NCBI GenBank assembly: GCA_025062195.1
Contig: JANXAS010000037.1
Location: forward strand, 1 to 32,670
Direction of reading: 5' to 3'
DNA: 32,670 nt
Source: Armatimonadota bacterium
GTDB lineage: Bacteria; Armatimonadota; Fervidibacteria; Fervidibacterales; Thermosaccharophagaceae
The position numbers and the translations under genes are program-made. The notes below the pieces were generated by a model. That model saw nothing but the letters and a program-made list of their open reading frames with translations. It was not told where the DNA came from and did no database searches. Shown piece after piece: positions 1-8,011 of the stretch. Numbering within the stretch: the first letter of the stretch is position 1; each line of letters opens with the position of its first letter.

Positions 1-326
1 GTGCAGCCGATGTTAATCGGTCCGAAGGCAACATCCTCAATGACTGTGGGCATAAACAGCTGATCATCAGGGTCTTGAAACACAAGACCAACACGCCTTC
101 TTATGCGCTGCAAATTACTACGATTTACTTCCTCACCGAATATGAGGACTTTGCCATTGCCATGAAGTATGCCGTTCAAGTGGAGCAGCAGCGTCGTCTT
201 GCCAGCACCATTTGGACCGACAATAGCGACTGATTCGCCAACACCGATGCGCAATGAGACATCCTTTAGCGCTTCAGTGCCATCAGGGTAACGATAAGTC
301 AGCCTCTCAATCACTATCGCATCCAT
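1..326 (-). CDS. cbiO: Cobalt/nickel ECF transporter ATP-binding protein CbiO (partial, N-terminal part)
   Basis: ABC ATPase that would power the energy-coupling-factor importer whose membrane parts lie just upstream. The 108 visible residues begin MDAIVIERLTYRYPDGTEAL, followed by the Walker A motif GPNGAGKTT and the Q-loop stretch VFQDPDDQLF, which is typical of CbiO/EcfA. The gene runs off the left edge of the window, so the signature motif and Walker B are not visible. The ATG at 324-326 fits the family N-terminus, but no strong ribosome binding site precedes it. About 270 bp separate it from the PDGLE gene, which is unusually wide for such operons. Family assignment is firm; cobalt rather than nickel is inferred from the CbiM neighbour. 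Confidence 0.88.
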   Translation of the reverse strand, partial: MDAIVIERLTYRYPDGTEALKDVSLRIGVGESVAIVGPNGAGKTTLLLHLNGILHGNGKVLIFGEEVNRSNLQRIRRRVGLVFQDPDDQLFMPTVIEDVAFGPINIGC

Positions 327-387
327 GGCATCATCAACTCTGCGAGGATACAAACGCACAACAAGGTATGGTATTTGCCCTTCAATA

Positions 388-468
388 CAAATGCTGTTGG
401 TAAGTGCGTCTGCCAACCACGATATAGGCTTTAGCCCATATTCGCTGATGCCTTCTTTGAGCGCTGCA
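388..468 (+). repeat. Dispersed ~80-nt repeat, family R1, copy 1
   Basis: This copy lies in the 270-bp spacer between cbiO and the PDGLE gene. It shares an ordered series of blocks with copies at 5288-5370 and 8138-8212: AATGCTGTT at the start, a central small palindrome GGCTTTAGCC (427-436), and a TTTGAGCGC-like end. The alignment was made by eye. No open reading frame covers the spacer. The element could be a REP-like structured repeat. Confidence 0.6.
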
Positions 469-596
469 TTTAGGCAGTGAAAAACTTTCGCCGGACGAAT
501 TCAGCGCTAAGAAAACTCATCATTAACTGCTGGCTAAAGACAGCGGCATGGATAACTGAGCGCAAACAAACTCTTGAGTAAATAGCGGGCACACTT

Positions 597-899
597 TCAC
601 TCCGTCAATTTTGAACGCCACTTTGCAAGCGCCCTTGCAACGATATAAGTTGCCACAGAAACAACGAGCACACCGATGAGCGCGGACAAAACAGTGCCTA
701 TAAATCCCTGAATTGATGGTATGGAGTAATCCGAAAATGGTGCTTTGAACAACTGTCGCTCAAACTCCTTGAAGCTGAGCCGCTCAGCCATCCATTCAAG
801 CCCGTCAGGAAGATCTGATGATAGCGGGACAAGTATAGCAGCTATGAGCCCAATCAAGATGGCGCCATGCCACCATTTTATTCGTTCCAATACGCGCAT
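597..899 (-). CDS. PDGLE domain protein, CbiN-like component of the cobalt/nickel importer
   Basis: Small membrane protein of 100 residues from the ATG at 897-899; an upstream in-frame TTG at 905 would overlap the cbiM stop. It has an N-terminal membrane segment (GAILIGLIAAILVPL), the diagnostic PDGLEW motif, a short extracytoplasmic middle and a C-terminal membrane segment (VLSALIGVLVVSVATYIVA). PDGLE proteins take the place of CbiN and work beside CbiM in substrate capture (known for the family). The gene starts 2 nt after the cbiM stop, with GGTGG upstream, so the two are almost certainly cotranscribed and translationally coupled. Confidence 0.85.
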   Translation of the reverse strand: MRVLERIKWWHGAILIGLIAAILVPLSSDLPDGLEWMAERLSFKEFERQLFKAPFSDYSIPSIQGFIGTVLSALIGVLVVSVATYIVARALAKWRSKLTE

Positions 900-901
900 G
901 C

Positions 902-1525
902 TCAACCACCTGTGGAGATAATTTGTGGACGGATTCGCTTCACAAAAACAACTGCAGCGGAGGTGACGAGCGCTTCACCAATGCCTATGATAGCATGAAT
1001 GCCAGCCATCAATGGTAGCACCAATTTTAAAGGGGCACTCCCGGAGAGCCAAAGCTCTACTGCGCATGCTGAAGAGGAAAGCACAACCGAAAGCCATGCA
1101 GCAACGCCAATTGCGATGCCGTCATTACGCAAAAGCCATACAAGCAATTTGAAAATGGCAAAAGCACACCACGAACCTATGAGCGCCATGTTGAGCACAT
1201 TTGCGCCAAGCGCTGTAAGACCACCGTCACCAAACAACAACGCTTGAAATATGAGCACTATGCTCATCACAAGCACTGCTGCCTCAGGTCCGACAATAAT
1301 GGCTGCGAGCAATCCGCCAAGGACATGACCTGAGACGCCGAAAGCTATCGGGAAGTTAAGCATTTGAGCTGCAAAGACAAAGGCTGCGATTACGCCCATA
1401 GTCGGCACTTTAGCATCTTCAATACCAACCTTCAATCTTCTTATGGCTAAAGCTAATCCACAAATGGAGACTAATCCACAAACAGCCGTTACAGGCACAC
1501 TCAAATAGCCATCGGGAATATGCAT
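902..1525 (-). CDS. cbiM: Energy-coupling factor transporter substrate-specific protein CbiM
   Basis: Integral membrane substrate-binding subunit for Co2+ or Ni2+. The protein opens with MHIPDGYL; in this family the free N-terminus and the His at position 2 form part of the metal site. A further conserved block, FGVSGHVLGG, and several hydrophobic helices follow. At 207 residues it is of normal length for the short form without a fused CbiN. The ATG at 1523-1525 is preceded by AAAGGCGGTG. It is the first gene of the block cbiM-PDGLE-(gap)-cbiO. No cobalamin or NiCo riboswitch was recognised in the 244 bp upstream. Metal specificity cannot be told from the sequence. Confidence 0.92.
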   Translation of the reverse strand: MHIPDGYLSVPVTAVCGLVSICGLALAIRRLKVGIEDAKVPTMGVIAAFVFAAQMLNFPIAFGVSGHVLGGLLAAIIVGPEAAVLVMSIVLIFQALLFGDGGLTALGANVLNMALIGSWCAFAIFKLLVWLLRNDGIAIGVAAWLSVVLSSSACAVELWLSGSAPLKLVLPLMAGIHAIIGIGEALVTSAAVVFVKRIRPQIISTGG

Positions 1526-1769
1526 CTAAAACACCGCCTTTAGTTTCACACTCATTTCACAATTGTAACACAGAAACGAGTGGGCTAAATTGAGTGTGCC
1601 TCAATATCATTTTCGCAAACCAAGGTGACAGTCAATCTCTTTAGTGCCGTGGCATGTCCCCGACTGTCTTTTAACTTCCGTTGCGCACAGTGGACATCGC
1701 TAAAATGACGAGGGTTCTTTCTCGGGTAAAATTGCTTCCCCCTTAGTATGGCGATGTTATTGGAGTTAG

Positions 1770-2624
1770 TTAACCACCGCTGCGATATGAAAGGGCGAGC
1801 ACAATCACAGACACAGCAAAGCAATAAGGTGCAAACCAAGAAAACCTTCCGAAGTTTACAGCGCGCACAACAATTCCGATCGCTGCATATCCAACAATCG
1901 CTGCAATTGTGCATCCAATGATTATGTGAGAGATGTTTATGTGGGCATTTGGTAACAAGTCCCTCAACTCAAGCATGGTTGCTGCTATAACTGCTGGCAC
2001 TGAGACAAGAAATGCAAACCTCACTGCCACATCCTTTTCCAAACCAACCATCAATCCAGCTGCAATGGTCGCACCAGAGCGTGACAACCCGGGAAGGACA
2101 GCAAGCCCTTGAATACAGCCGACGAATATGGCACGCCAAAAACATAATCCCACTCCCACAGACCTTTTAGCCATCCGTTCGCTCAGGATCAACAGGATGC
2201 CGGTTAAAGCTAACAGGCTTCCAACAGCAAGCATTGAAGCCGTTGCCAACTCGGCAACTCCGCTGCGCTCCAGCATCAAGCCGATAATGCCGGTTGGTAT
2301 ATTGGCAGCGAGTATGAGAAGAAGCCAACTTCTATCAGCTCGGCACGAGCATATCCTCTCGCTATCATTTTGAGCGAGATTACCAGGCGAGATCGTTTTA
2401 CCCATCAACATAGCGAGCAAGTCGGCACGGAAGTATGCGATGATTGATAGGAGCGTCCCAAAGTGCAAAACGGCATTAAACGGTAACATTGCAGCTTGCA
2501 AGCCTTCATCCCTTGTCCAGCCAAGCAAATTCTCAAGCAGTGCAAGGTGTCCAGAGCTGCTTATCGGCAGAAACTCAGTTAAGCCCTGTAGAGTTGCAAG
2601 CAGCACAACATGCCAGATGGACAT
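1770..2624 (-). CDS. uppP: Undecaprenyl-diphosphatase UppP (BacA family)
   Basis: Membrane phosphatase that converts undecaprenyl diphosphate to undecaprenyl phosphate, recycling the lipid carrier for peptidoglycan and polysaccharide synthesis; it can also confer bacitracin resistance. Both family signatures are present: LTEFLPISSSGHL at residues 15-27, with the catalytic-region Glu17 and Ser/His, and PGLSRSGATIAAGL near residue 180. Length 284 is normal for the family, with about eight hydrophobic helices. The ATG at 2622-2624 follows GGGTG. It reads in the same direction as the wall protein gene upstream (83 bp apart), which fits a cell-envelope role for both. No terminator was recognised after it. 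Confidence 0.94.
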   Translation of the reverse strand: MSIWHVVLLATLQGLTEFLPISSSGHLALLENLLGWTRDEGLQAAMLPFNAVLHFGTLLSIIAYFRADLLAMLMGKTISPGNLAQNDSERICSCRADRSWLLLILAANIPTGIIGLMLERSGVAELATASMLAVGSLLALTGILLILSERMAKRSVGVGLCFWRAIFVGCIQGLAVLPGLSRSGATIAAGLMVGLEKDVAVRFAFLVSVPAVIAATMLELRDLLPNAHINISHIIIGCTIAAIVGYAAIGIVVRAVNFGRFSWFAPYCFAVSVIVLALSYRSGG

Positions 2625-2707
2625 AACATGACACCCACAGCCACTTTTAAGGATTCAAACATAAAACCAAATGCGAGAGGATGGCATTCATCTCCCATGT
2701 TGCATTC

Positions 2708-3658
2708 TTAACGCTCTTCGGCTCTTTCGCTATTGGGCAGGGAAAGTATTAGCACCCTAACTTGACGAATGCCCCATTTTATCGCTTCCTCGTATGTGTT
2801 GAAGCAAAGGTCAATTTTGTTGCCCTTGATTGCACCGCCAGTATCTGCTGCTATCGCATACCCATACCCTTCAATATAAAGCCTTGTGCCAAGTGGGATG
2901 ACCCTGGGGTCAACAGCAACTACACCTCTCCTTGCTTTAATCCCGGTTGCAGTTAATCCATCCGCATATTTGCCACAACTTTTTGGACCAGGGTAATATC
3001 CGGTTGCAACCATCGTTAGGACACGAATACCAACTGGCATACCACGAGAGGGAAGCACCCCTCTGTGAGAAAGCTGCACTGGTGCACGCTTAACTCCGAC
3101 TGCGATTATTGCTGGGACTGGTTCTCTAACGATGTTCTTTGAAAGCACTTTTTTCAATGTCACTTTACCGTCTTTGCGATAAACCTTGACAACCACCTCA
3201 GCAAGCCCGACTTTGCCTGAGCTTACAATTTTCATCCTACCACTTTGAAGTGAAGTGTCAAAACGGTAAAGCACCGTTGGGTGGATAAACTCCCATTGCC
3301 TCTCCTCGGTTATCTGGACACGCTCAACCACTATGTCCATCCCATTCTTTAGCTTTGTGTTGAGTGAAGGTTTAACTCTGTCATAAGGTGCTAAGGTCAC
3401 ATTCGCAGCATCAAGGGCATCCTTTACTGTTCCATTAGGGAGCCATACAAATTGGCGCTCACCATCGGCACGTATGGAGACTATGACCCCTTCTTCAACA
3501 ATTGTTTGAGGTGACTCATTGGTGGCTCTTTGCTTCGTTAAGGCTTTGGTAGTGGCAAGCCCACTGCCTCGGTCATTGCTGGCATCCTTTGCGGCGAGCA
3601 CCGAGAACAACCACACAACAACCATCACAACCGCACAACTCGCCGCACGCCACTTCAA
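2708..3658 (-). CDS. Exported DUF348-G5-3D domain protein (YabE/RpfB-like cell wall protein)
   Basis: Secreted protein of about 316 residues. Domains in order: a signal peptide/membrane segment (about 6-25); a DUF348 unit (about 57-110, around NGTVKDALDAANVTL); a G5 domain (about 115-190); and a C-terminal 3D domain (about 212-305), named for three Asp residues, which are visible in VAVDP, AADTGG and IDLCF. The 3D domain shares the lytic-transglycosylase (MltA-like) fold, so peptidoglycan cleavage is a likely role. No ATG start exists: the TTG at 3656-3658 is favoured because a GGGGGG run sits 6 nt upstream; another TTG lies at 3682. Its position next to uppP suits envelope turnover. Confidence 0.85.
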   Translation of the reverse strand: MKWRAASCAVVMVVVWLFSVLAAKDASNDRGSGLATTKALTKQRATNESPQTIVEEGVIVSIRADGERQFVWLPNGTVKDALDAANVTLAPYDRVKPSLNTKLKNGMDIVVERVQITEERQWEFIHPTVLYRFDTSLQSGRMKIVSSGKVGLAEVVVKVYRKDGKVTLKKVLSKNIVREPVPAIIAVGVKRAPVQLSHRGVLPSRGMPVGIRVLTMVATGYYPGPKSCGKYADGLTATGIKARRGVVAVDPRVIPLGTRLYIEGYGYAIAADTGGAIKGNKIDLCFNTYEEAIKWGIRQVRVLILSLPNSERAEER

Positions 3659-4079
3659 AACAATCCCCCCTATATTTGTCAATTTAAATCAATCCCTCAA
3701 AGTGCAACCCCTAAAATTTGCTACCCATATGGTAACGCAGTTTTTTGTGTTGTAAAGTGATTTTGATTATTGGCACAATATTTGATATTTTGTCAATAAA
3801 GGGGAAACCGCCCAACACATAGGTGCATTGTAAGCTCGGTTAAAAGCGTCGGGCAGGCAAGGTTTTTAAGCCACCACTATGATCGTCACTGTAAACTCCT
3901 TTCAAAGGTTTGTGAGATAGCTCCCTTAGCTGCCGAAAACGAATCAGCAGCGAACTGGCATTGCTTCGTCCATTTTCCTTTTCGCTCTCCACCACCGAAC
4001 TTCGCTGGTTAGGTTCGTAGTTAGCCATGAGGTGAAAGAGAACATGTATGGATTATGACCACCCAGCTTAATGACAACT
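3659..4079. other. Intergenic spacer, AT-rich in its left part
   Basis: 421 bp between the 3D wall protein and the PfkB kinase gene, both on the minus strand. The part at about 3683-3800 is AT-rich and probably carries the promoter of the wall protein. A TTGACA is present on the minus strand at 3791-3796, but no convincing -10 lies 17 nt from it. A 62-codon minus-strand frame at 3840-4028 has no ribosome binding site and no recognisable features, so I do not call it a gene. Confidence 0.5.
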
Positions 4080-5072
4080 TTACGGTAGACACAAATTGGT
4101 GCGGCGCTCTTCAAGGAAGGAATTCAACTCCTCTTTCTTTGGCAAAGCTGGTATGACGCCCATGCGTGTGCATGTGAGTGCACCAGCAGCATTGGCTATG
4201 CGAACTATTTTGTAAAGTTCGTCGCCTGTTATCTCCTCCGCCTTTCTATTGACCAACTGTGCCAGCAGTGCCGCAACAAAACCATCACCAGCGCCAAGCG
4301 GGTCAACAACATCTACCTCAAACGGCTCAACCAAACTTGATATGCTGCCGTTGGTAAACCATGCTCCTTTCTCACCCATTGTTACTACAACAAACTTAGC
4401 ACCGACATCCAGAATTTTCCTTGCACCATCCTCAAGGCTTTCCGTGCCAGTTACGAATTCCCATTCCTCTTCGGCTAATTTAACGATATCGGCAAAACGC
4501 ATTGCGTGCCATATCATTCGCTTCGCATCCTCATAATCGTCCCAAAGCGGCGGTCGCCAGTTAGGATCGTAAGAAACAAGCAATCCCAACTCCTTTGCTA
4601 ACTCGGCTGCGTATAGAGTTGCCTCACGGCTTGGGGAGTGGCTTAGGCTTACAGAACCGAAATGGAAAAGCTTTGCCGTGCTCAAATAGTCGCGATCAAC
4701 ATCCTCCGGCGTTAGCATTTGGTCAGCACCTGGGTTGCGATGAAATGTAATCTCCTTTCGCCCATCACTCCTATTTGCTACGAAAGCAAGCGTAGTGCGC
4801 GCTTTCTTATCAAGCTTCAAGTGCGATGTATCCACGCCCTCACGGGAGAGAATGCGCATAAGGAAATGCCCAAATGGATCATCACCAACCTTGCCTATAA
4901 ACCCAGCACTGATGCCAAGTTTGGCTAATCCGACAGCCACATTTGCTGGTGCACCACCTGGGGCTTTAACGAATGCTGGGCAATCACCAAGTGGCACATC
5001 AATTGTGGTGGAAACGAAATCAATCAAAAGCTCACCAAGTGTTATTGCATCCGGCACTGTGCTCACCCCCAT
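4080..5072 (-). CDS. PfkB-family carbohydrate kinase, probable fructokinase
   Basis: Cytoplasmic ATP-dependent sugar kinase of the ribokinase fold. N-terminal GELLIDF (13-19) and the glycine-rich substrate-binding block GGAPANVAVGLAKLG (39-53) are typical of bacterial fructokinases, as is DPNWRPPLW (169-177). The C-terminal signature DPLGAGDGF (257-265) holds the anion hole and the catalytic base Asp263. Length 330 is usual. The ATG at 5070-5072 is the assumed start; a GTG six codons later (the codon for residue 6), preceded by GGGGGTGAG, is a serious alternative. The likely product is fructose 6-phosphate, but 2-keto-3-deoxygluconate or another ketose cannot be excluded. It stands alone, with repeat-rich DNA upstream. 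Confidence 0.88.
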   Translation of the reverse strand: MGVSTVPDAITLGELLIDFVSTTIDVPLGDCPAFVKAPGGAPANVAVGLAKLGISAGFIGKVGDDPFGHFLMRILSREGVDTSHLKLDKKARTTLAFVANRSDGRKEITFHRNPGADQMLTPEDVDRDYLSTAKLFHFGSVSLSHSPSREATLYAAELAKELGLLVSYDPNWRPPLWDDYEDAKRMIWHAMRFADIVKLAEEEWEFVTGTESLEDGARKILDVGAKFVVVTMGEKGAWFTNGSISSLVEPFEVDVVDPLGAGDGFVAALLAQLVNRKAEEITGDELYKIVRIANAAGALTCTRMGVIPALPKKEELNSFLEERRTNLCLP

Positions 5073-5111
5073 TATTCAAGTCGCCTTTACCCTCACAGGT
5101 TCATTATTATT

Positions 5112-5165
5112 AGAGCTTACGCAATTGAATGTAGAGGCAGCTGTTAATCTGTCCGAACATTCATT
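5112..5165 (+). repeat. Dispersed repeat, family R3, copy 1
   Basis: Shares the ordered blocks TTACGCAATTGAAT, then GCAGCTGTTAA, then CTGTCCG, with a minus-strand copy at 12462-12517 and a plus-strand copy at 16717-16760. Between this copy and the 12462 copy similarity extends about 20 nt further through a T-rich tract. Alignment by eye. No function known. Confidence 0.5.
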
Positions 5166-5287
5166 TTCTGGCGAGCTTTATCCAAACTTTTTCAGTGGGC
5201 TTCACCCACTCCTACATTAGCCCGCCTGTTTTTCGGGCGCATTTTATGCAACTCCACCTGCCGGATAATCAGTTTCGCCCTTTGTTT

Positions 5288-5370
5288 CAAATGCTGTTAG
5301 TATGCGCTTTTCCAAAACCATGCTATGGGCTTTAGCCCATAGTCAATGACGAATTTTTTGAGTGTCGTCT
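5288..5370 (+). repeat. Dispersed ~80-nt repeat, family R1, copy 2, with perfect palindrome
   Basis: Begins CAAATGCTGTTAGTATGCGC and contains the perfect hairpin CTATGGGCTTTAGCCCATAG at 5323-5342 (8-bp arms, TTTA loop), followed by TGACGAATTTTTTGAGTG. The same order of blocks occurs at 388-468 and 8138-8212. The hairpin core is the best conserved part. No T-run follows on either strand, so it is not a simple terminator. Confidence 0.65.
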
Positions 5371-5395
5371 TCAGAGCGCGAAGAAAATTCTTTTC

Positions 5396-5420
5396 GGCTC
5401 GGCATAGCCTCGCCCTACGA
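5396..5420 (+). repeat. Hairpin repeat, family R2, copy 1
   Basis: Sequence GGCTCGGCATAGCCTCGCCC followed by TACGA. GGCT and AGCC pair into a small hairpin. Matches copies at 5446, 21257 and 21450. Confidence 0.6.
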
Positions 5421-5445
5421 AAAAATGAACCTTGCACTCATTTTG

Positions 5446-5471
5446 GGCTTGGTGGTAGCCTCGCCCTCTGA
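5446..5471 (+). repeat. Hairpin repeat, family R2, copy 2
   Basis: Variant GGCTTGGTGGTAGCCTCGCC followed by CTCTGA, 50 nt after copy 1 (start to start). It keeps the GGCT/AGCC pairing and the following TCGCCCT block. Confidence 0.55.
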
Positions 5472-5601
5472 AACAAACTTTGAATTCGGAGCCTTGCACT
5501 AAAAACCAAACTTGACTTGGTGGTGCAAAAAGTGAAACTGATTATCTGGTAGCACCATTACAGGTTGCGCTGAGCTAACTTGGCACCCATCTGTTTTGCC
5601 A

Positions 5602-6855
5602 TCAATCTTCAGCTCGGCAAGAGCCAACTTTTCCAAAGCTTGTGATCAGCCACTGCAGTCCACCAGCTACAAGCGTTCCATTAAGCATGTGCGTGCCAAA
5701 TGAAGGGATGTAGAAGTAGTGCGGACTCCACAACCTTACTGACATAAGCGGGAGCGACGAGACAGCAATCCACGCCAGTGAGAATAAGAGCATCATCTTG
5801 GTATGACGCCACGAAAGCAAAATCAACGCAGTCAGGACTGAAAGCTCAAGCACGAGGCTAATTGTCATCTTTGTCGGTATGGAATATGGAAGGCCAACAA
5901 GCCAATTGCAAAGAGTGGCTACCTGAGGCAATACCCTCAGTATGATAAGGTATGACTGCGAAAGCAACCTTTCGTGCTTTAGTGCCAAAGAGCCATATTT
6001 CGCCATTGTATTTGGCAGTATGTGCAGGTATGCGATGAACCATACGAAGACAATAAAGGCAAAGCAAAAGAAAGCTATAATGCATCTTGTGTGGTTAATT
6101 TTGTGCTCTTTTGAAGCTATACTGAGCATAGCACATACTGCCATCAGAAATGGAAGTATCCATGCACTTTCCTTAGCCCATAGCGCAAGGAGTGAAAAGA
6201 AACACGCAACAATTAGCCATATCCAACTTTTTCCATCACACCAATTGAATGCAGCTAATAGCGCACACATTAGCAGCGGTGCACTCAAAACATCGGGGCG
6301 GGTTGACATGAAACTTAGGGTCACAACATTTGGCGGATACCAGACAAGGGAAAATGACAAAGCACCAAGCAAAGCGGCTTGTGCGTTATAAGTCACCCTC
6401 GTAAATAGAAGGACAGCCAAATATATTGCAAGAATTTGAAGCAACCAGGCTGTGAAGAGGTAACCTCTACGCTTGTTGTGCCATATCCAATAGTCCAAAA
6501 GGAGCGAAATGCTTGACAGCGGTCTGTAAAATCCGTTTTGACCAACCCAATCACCAACAAACCAACCAGCCACATCGTTAAATTGGCACACCTTCCTAAG
6601 GTTGGAGTAAAGTAGCCACTCATCGCCGTAATGCCATTGTGGTATGCCAGTCCAATTCAGCATGCGTGTGGTGTATTTCAAGTTCGGCGATGGAGTAAAC
6701 TGCCTCGGTTGCGAAGTTAGGACAAGCCACAACTTTGGCGTATTAATGAGGGCTAAGAGAGTTAGAAGCCTAAATGGGTGCCTGAATGGGTGAAAAAGTG
6801 GGAAAAATTTCCAAGCAGCATCTGCGACACTTTTAAGCGCGCCCATTGCCTTCAT
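5602..6855 (-). CDS. Polytopic membrane protein, probable GT-C-type glycosyltransferase
   Basis: A 417-residue protein with roughly ten hydrophobic segments. The N-terminal part contains GFYRPLSSISLLLDYWIW followed by a helix, and later STRPDVLSAPLLMCALL and WAKESAWILPFL. This pattern (RPL...LDY.IW, then RPD, then KE.AW.LP) is what I associate with PMT/TMTC-like GT-C proteins, which use lipid-linked sugars as donors. The classical early DxD/ExD is not certain; HYGDEW near residue 76 is a candidate acidic site. The start is the ATG at 6855 or the in-frame ATG at 6846. It lies downstream of the sugar-binding protein with a 160-bp gap. Substrate unknown; a broader polytopic family is possible. 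Confidence 0.6.
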   Translation of the reverse strand: MKAMGALKSVADAAWKFFPLFHPFRHPFRLLTLLALINTPKLWLVLTSQPRQFTPSPNLKYTTRMLNWTGIPQWHYGDEWLLYSNLRKVCQFNDVAGWFVGDWVGQNGFYRPLSSISLLLDYWIWHNKRRGYLFTAWLLQILAIYLAVLLFTRVTYNAQAALLGALSFSLVWYPPNVVTLSFMSTRPDVLSAPLLMCALLAAFNWCDGKSWIWLIVACFFSLLALWAKESAWILPFLMAVCAMLSIASKEHKINHTRCIIAFFCFAFIVFVWFIAYLHILPNTMAKYGSLALKHERLLSQSYLIILRVLPQVATLCNWLVGLPYSIPTKMTISLVLELSVLTALILLSWRHTKMMLLFSLAWIAVSSLPLMSVRLWSPHYFYIPSFGTHMLNGTLVAGGLQWLITSFGKVGSCRAED

Positions 6856-7015
6856 TATAGCAATTGGATTTGGATTAAATGCGCCACAATTTCCATTTTT
6901 GTGGCGATTTTCCTGGTGGCAGCCCTTTGCCCACGCAAAACAACCTCAAATGCACAAGCCCTATAACCTTTTTTCACCCCCGTAGATTTTTCAAATTCAG
7001 CCAAAATACTCTCCC

Positions 7016-8011
7016 CTACTTTCTTAACAACTTCTTTGCCTCCGATGGCGTAATGACATCAACGCCTGTGTCAACCACTCTCGGTATCTTCTTGCCTTCA
7101 ATTGCGTCCTTGAGCAGCTTAACAGCTAAGTAGCCCATTCTGTATGGACGCTGCTCAACTATTGCCTGCACAACTCCATCGGCACAGAACTTGAGAGTGT
7201 CCGGCATCGCATCAAACCCAACTATCTTGACCTTACCAGCTAAGCCACGAGATTCTACAGCCTGAGCGGCTCCTGGCGCACCAAAGGCATTCACTCCAAA
7301 GATGCCAGCCAAGTCTTTGTCAGCTGTTAGGGCATTCTCAGCTATATTGAGCGCTAACACTTGATCGCTCTGGCAAGCCTGCTCAGAAATTATTTTGATA
7401 CCGGGATGCTTGCTCACGACTTCTTTGAATCCAGCAACCCTTTCCATCAGGTTTTGGGCGCCGGGAACACCGGTTATTATGAGCACCTTCCCCTTGCCAC
7501 CAAGCAACTTAACCATTTGCTCACCTGCTACTCTGCCAGCCTTCCTGTTATCTGTGCCAATGTAACAGAGCCTTTTGTCGGTATTGGCATCCGAATCAAC
7601 TGTCACCACTGGTATGCCTTTCGCTATTGCCTTCTCAATGACTGGCACAAGCGCATCGCCATCACAAGGCGATATGCCAATACCGTCAACACCCCTGCTA
7701 ATCAAGTTCTCAACTATCTCAACCTGCTTATCCACATCAACTTCACTTGGTGGACCGATGAAATCAACACGCACGCCAAGTTCCTCTTGAGCTTTCATAA
7801 CGCCCCGTTTGCACCTTGCCCAATACTCGCCAGTTAGCGCCTTTGGAACAATAGCAATTGATATTACACTGTCGGTCTTTTTCCCCGTGGCGCTTTTTGA
7901 GCCTGTTTTGATGTTTCGTTCAGCTGCCCTTTGGCAGCCAAAAATGAAGATGGACGAAGCAAAGAACATCAAAGCCAATGCAATAGCACGCTTTAAAATT
8001 ATACTGCGCAT
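7016..8011 (-). CDS. Ribose-type sugar ABC transporter substrate-binding lipoprotein
   Basis: Periplasmic-binding-protein-like family I (RbsB-like) protein of 331 residues. A lipoprotein signal ends in IFIFGC with Cys26 as the lipidation site. Core motifs include IVENLISRGVDGIGISPCD, GIPVVTVDSDA, a long alternation of strands and helices, and GKVKIVGFDAMPDTL near the C-terminal lobe. An in-frame extension to 8098 is rejected because GGAGGTGAG stands 4 nt before the ATG at 8009-8011, and the extension has no signal features. It follows the permease gene on the same strand after 302 bp. No ATPase gene is adjacent. The sugar cannot be named from the sequence. Confidence 0.9.
   Translation of the reverse strand: MRSIILKRAIALALMFFASSIFIFGCQRAAERNIKTGSKSATGKKTDSVISIAIVPKALTGEYWARCKRGVMKAQEELGVRVDFIGPPSEVDVDKQVEIVENLISRGVDGIGISPCDGDALVPVIEKAIAKGIPVVTVDSDANTDKRLCYIGTDNRKAGRVAGEQMVKLLGGKGKVLIITGVPGAQNLMERVAGFKEVVSKHPGIKIISEQACQSDQVLALNIAENALTADKDLAGIFGVNAFGAPGAAQAVESRGLAGKVKIVGFDAMPDTLKFCADGVVQAIVEQRPYRMGYLAVKLLKDAIEGKKIPRVVDTGVDVITPSEAKKLLRK

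Larger units (their letters stand above)
5248..5567. repeat. Inverted-repeat-bounded 320-bp element (MITE-like)
   Basis: The left arm CCGGATAATCAGTTTCGC (5261-5278) matches the reverse complement of the right arm GTGAAACTGATTATCTGG (5532-5549) at 16 of 18 positions. The similarity continues weakly outward to GCAAC at 5248 and GTTGC at 5567. The interior has no coding frame but carries R1 and R2 repeat copies. The arrangement resembles a non-autonomous element, but no target-site duplication was identified and no transposase is present in the window. Confidence 0.5.
5073..5601. other. Repeat-rich intergenic region, no gene
   Basis: 529 bp between the PfkB kinase (starts here, reading left) and the GT-C-like gene (ends here). 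No supported coding frame. It holds one copy each of repeat families R1 and R3, two copies of R2, a perfect 20-bp palindrome and a pair of inverted repeats that bound about 320 bp. These are listed separately. The kinase promoter should lie at its left end, but no good -35/-10 pair was found. Confidence 0.6.

Noticed and set aside
1526-1769. Possible cobalamin or NiCo riboswitch upstream of cbiM
   Set aside because: No B12 box or other diagnostic core was found on the minus strand.
1585-1914. 109-codon minus-strand frame overlapping the uppP 3' end
   Set aside because: Cys-rich shadow that overlaps a firmly assigned gene in another frame.
3840-4028. 62-codon minus-strand frame between the wall protein and the kinase
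   Set aside because: No ribosome binding site, composition unlike the neighbours, no recognisable motif.
5219-5240. GCCCG/CGGGC hairpin as a terminator
   Set aside because: Short stem and no T-run after it on either strand; downstream of no gene end in the right direction.
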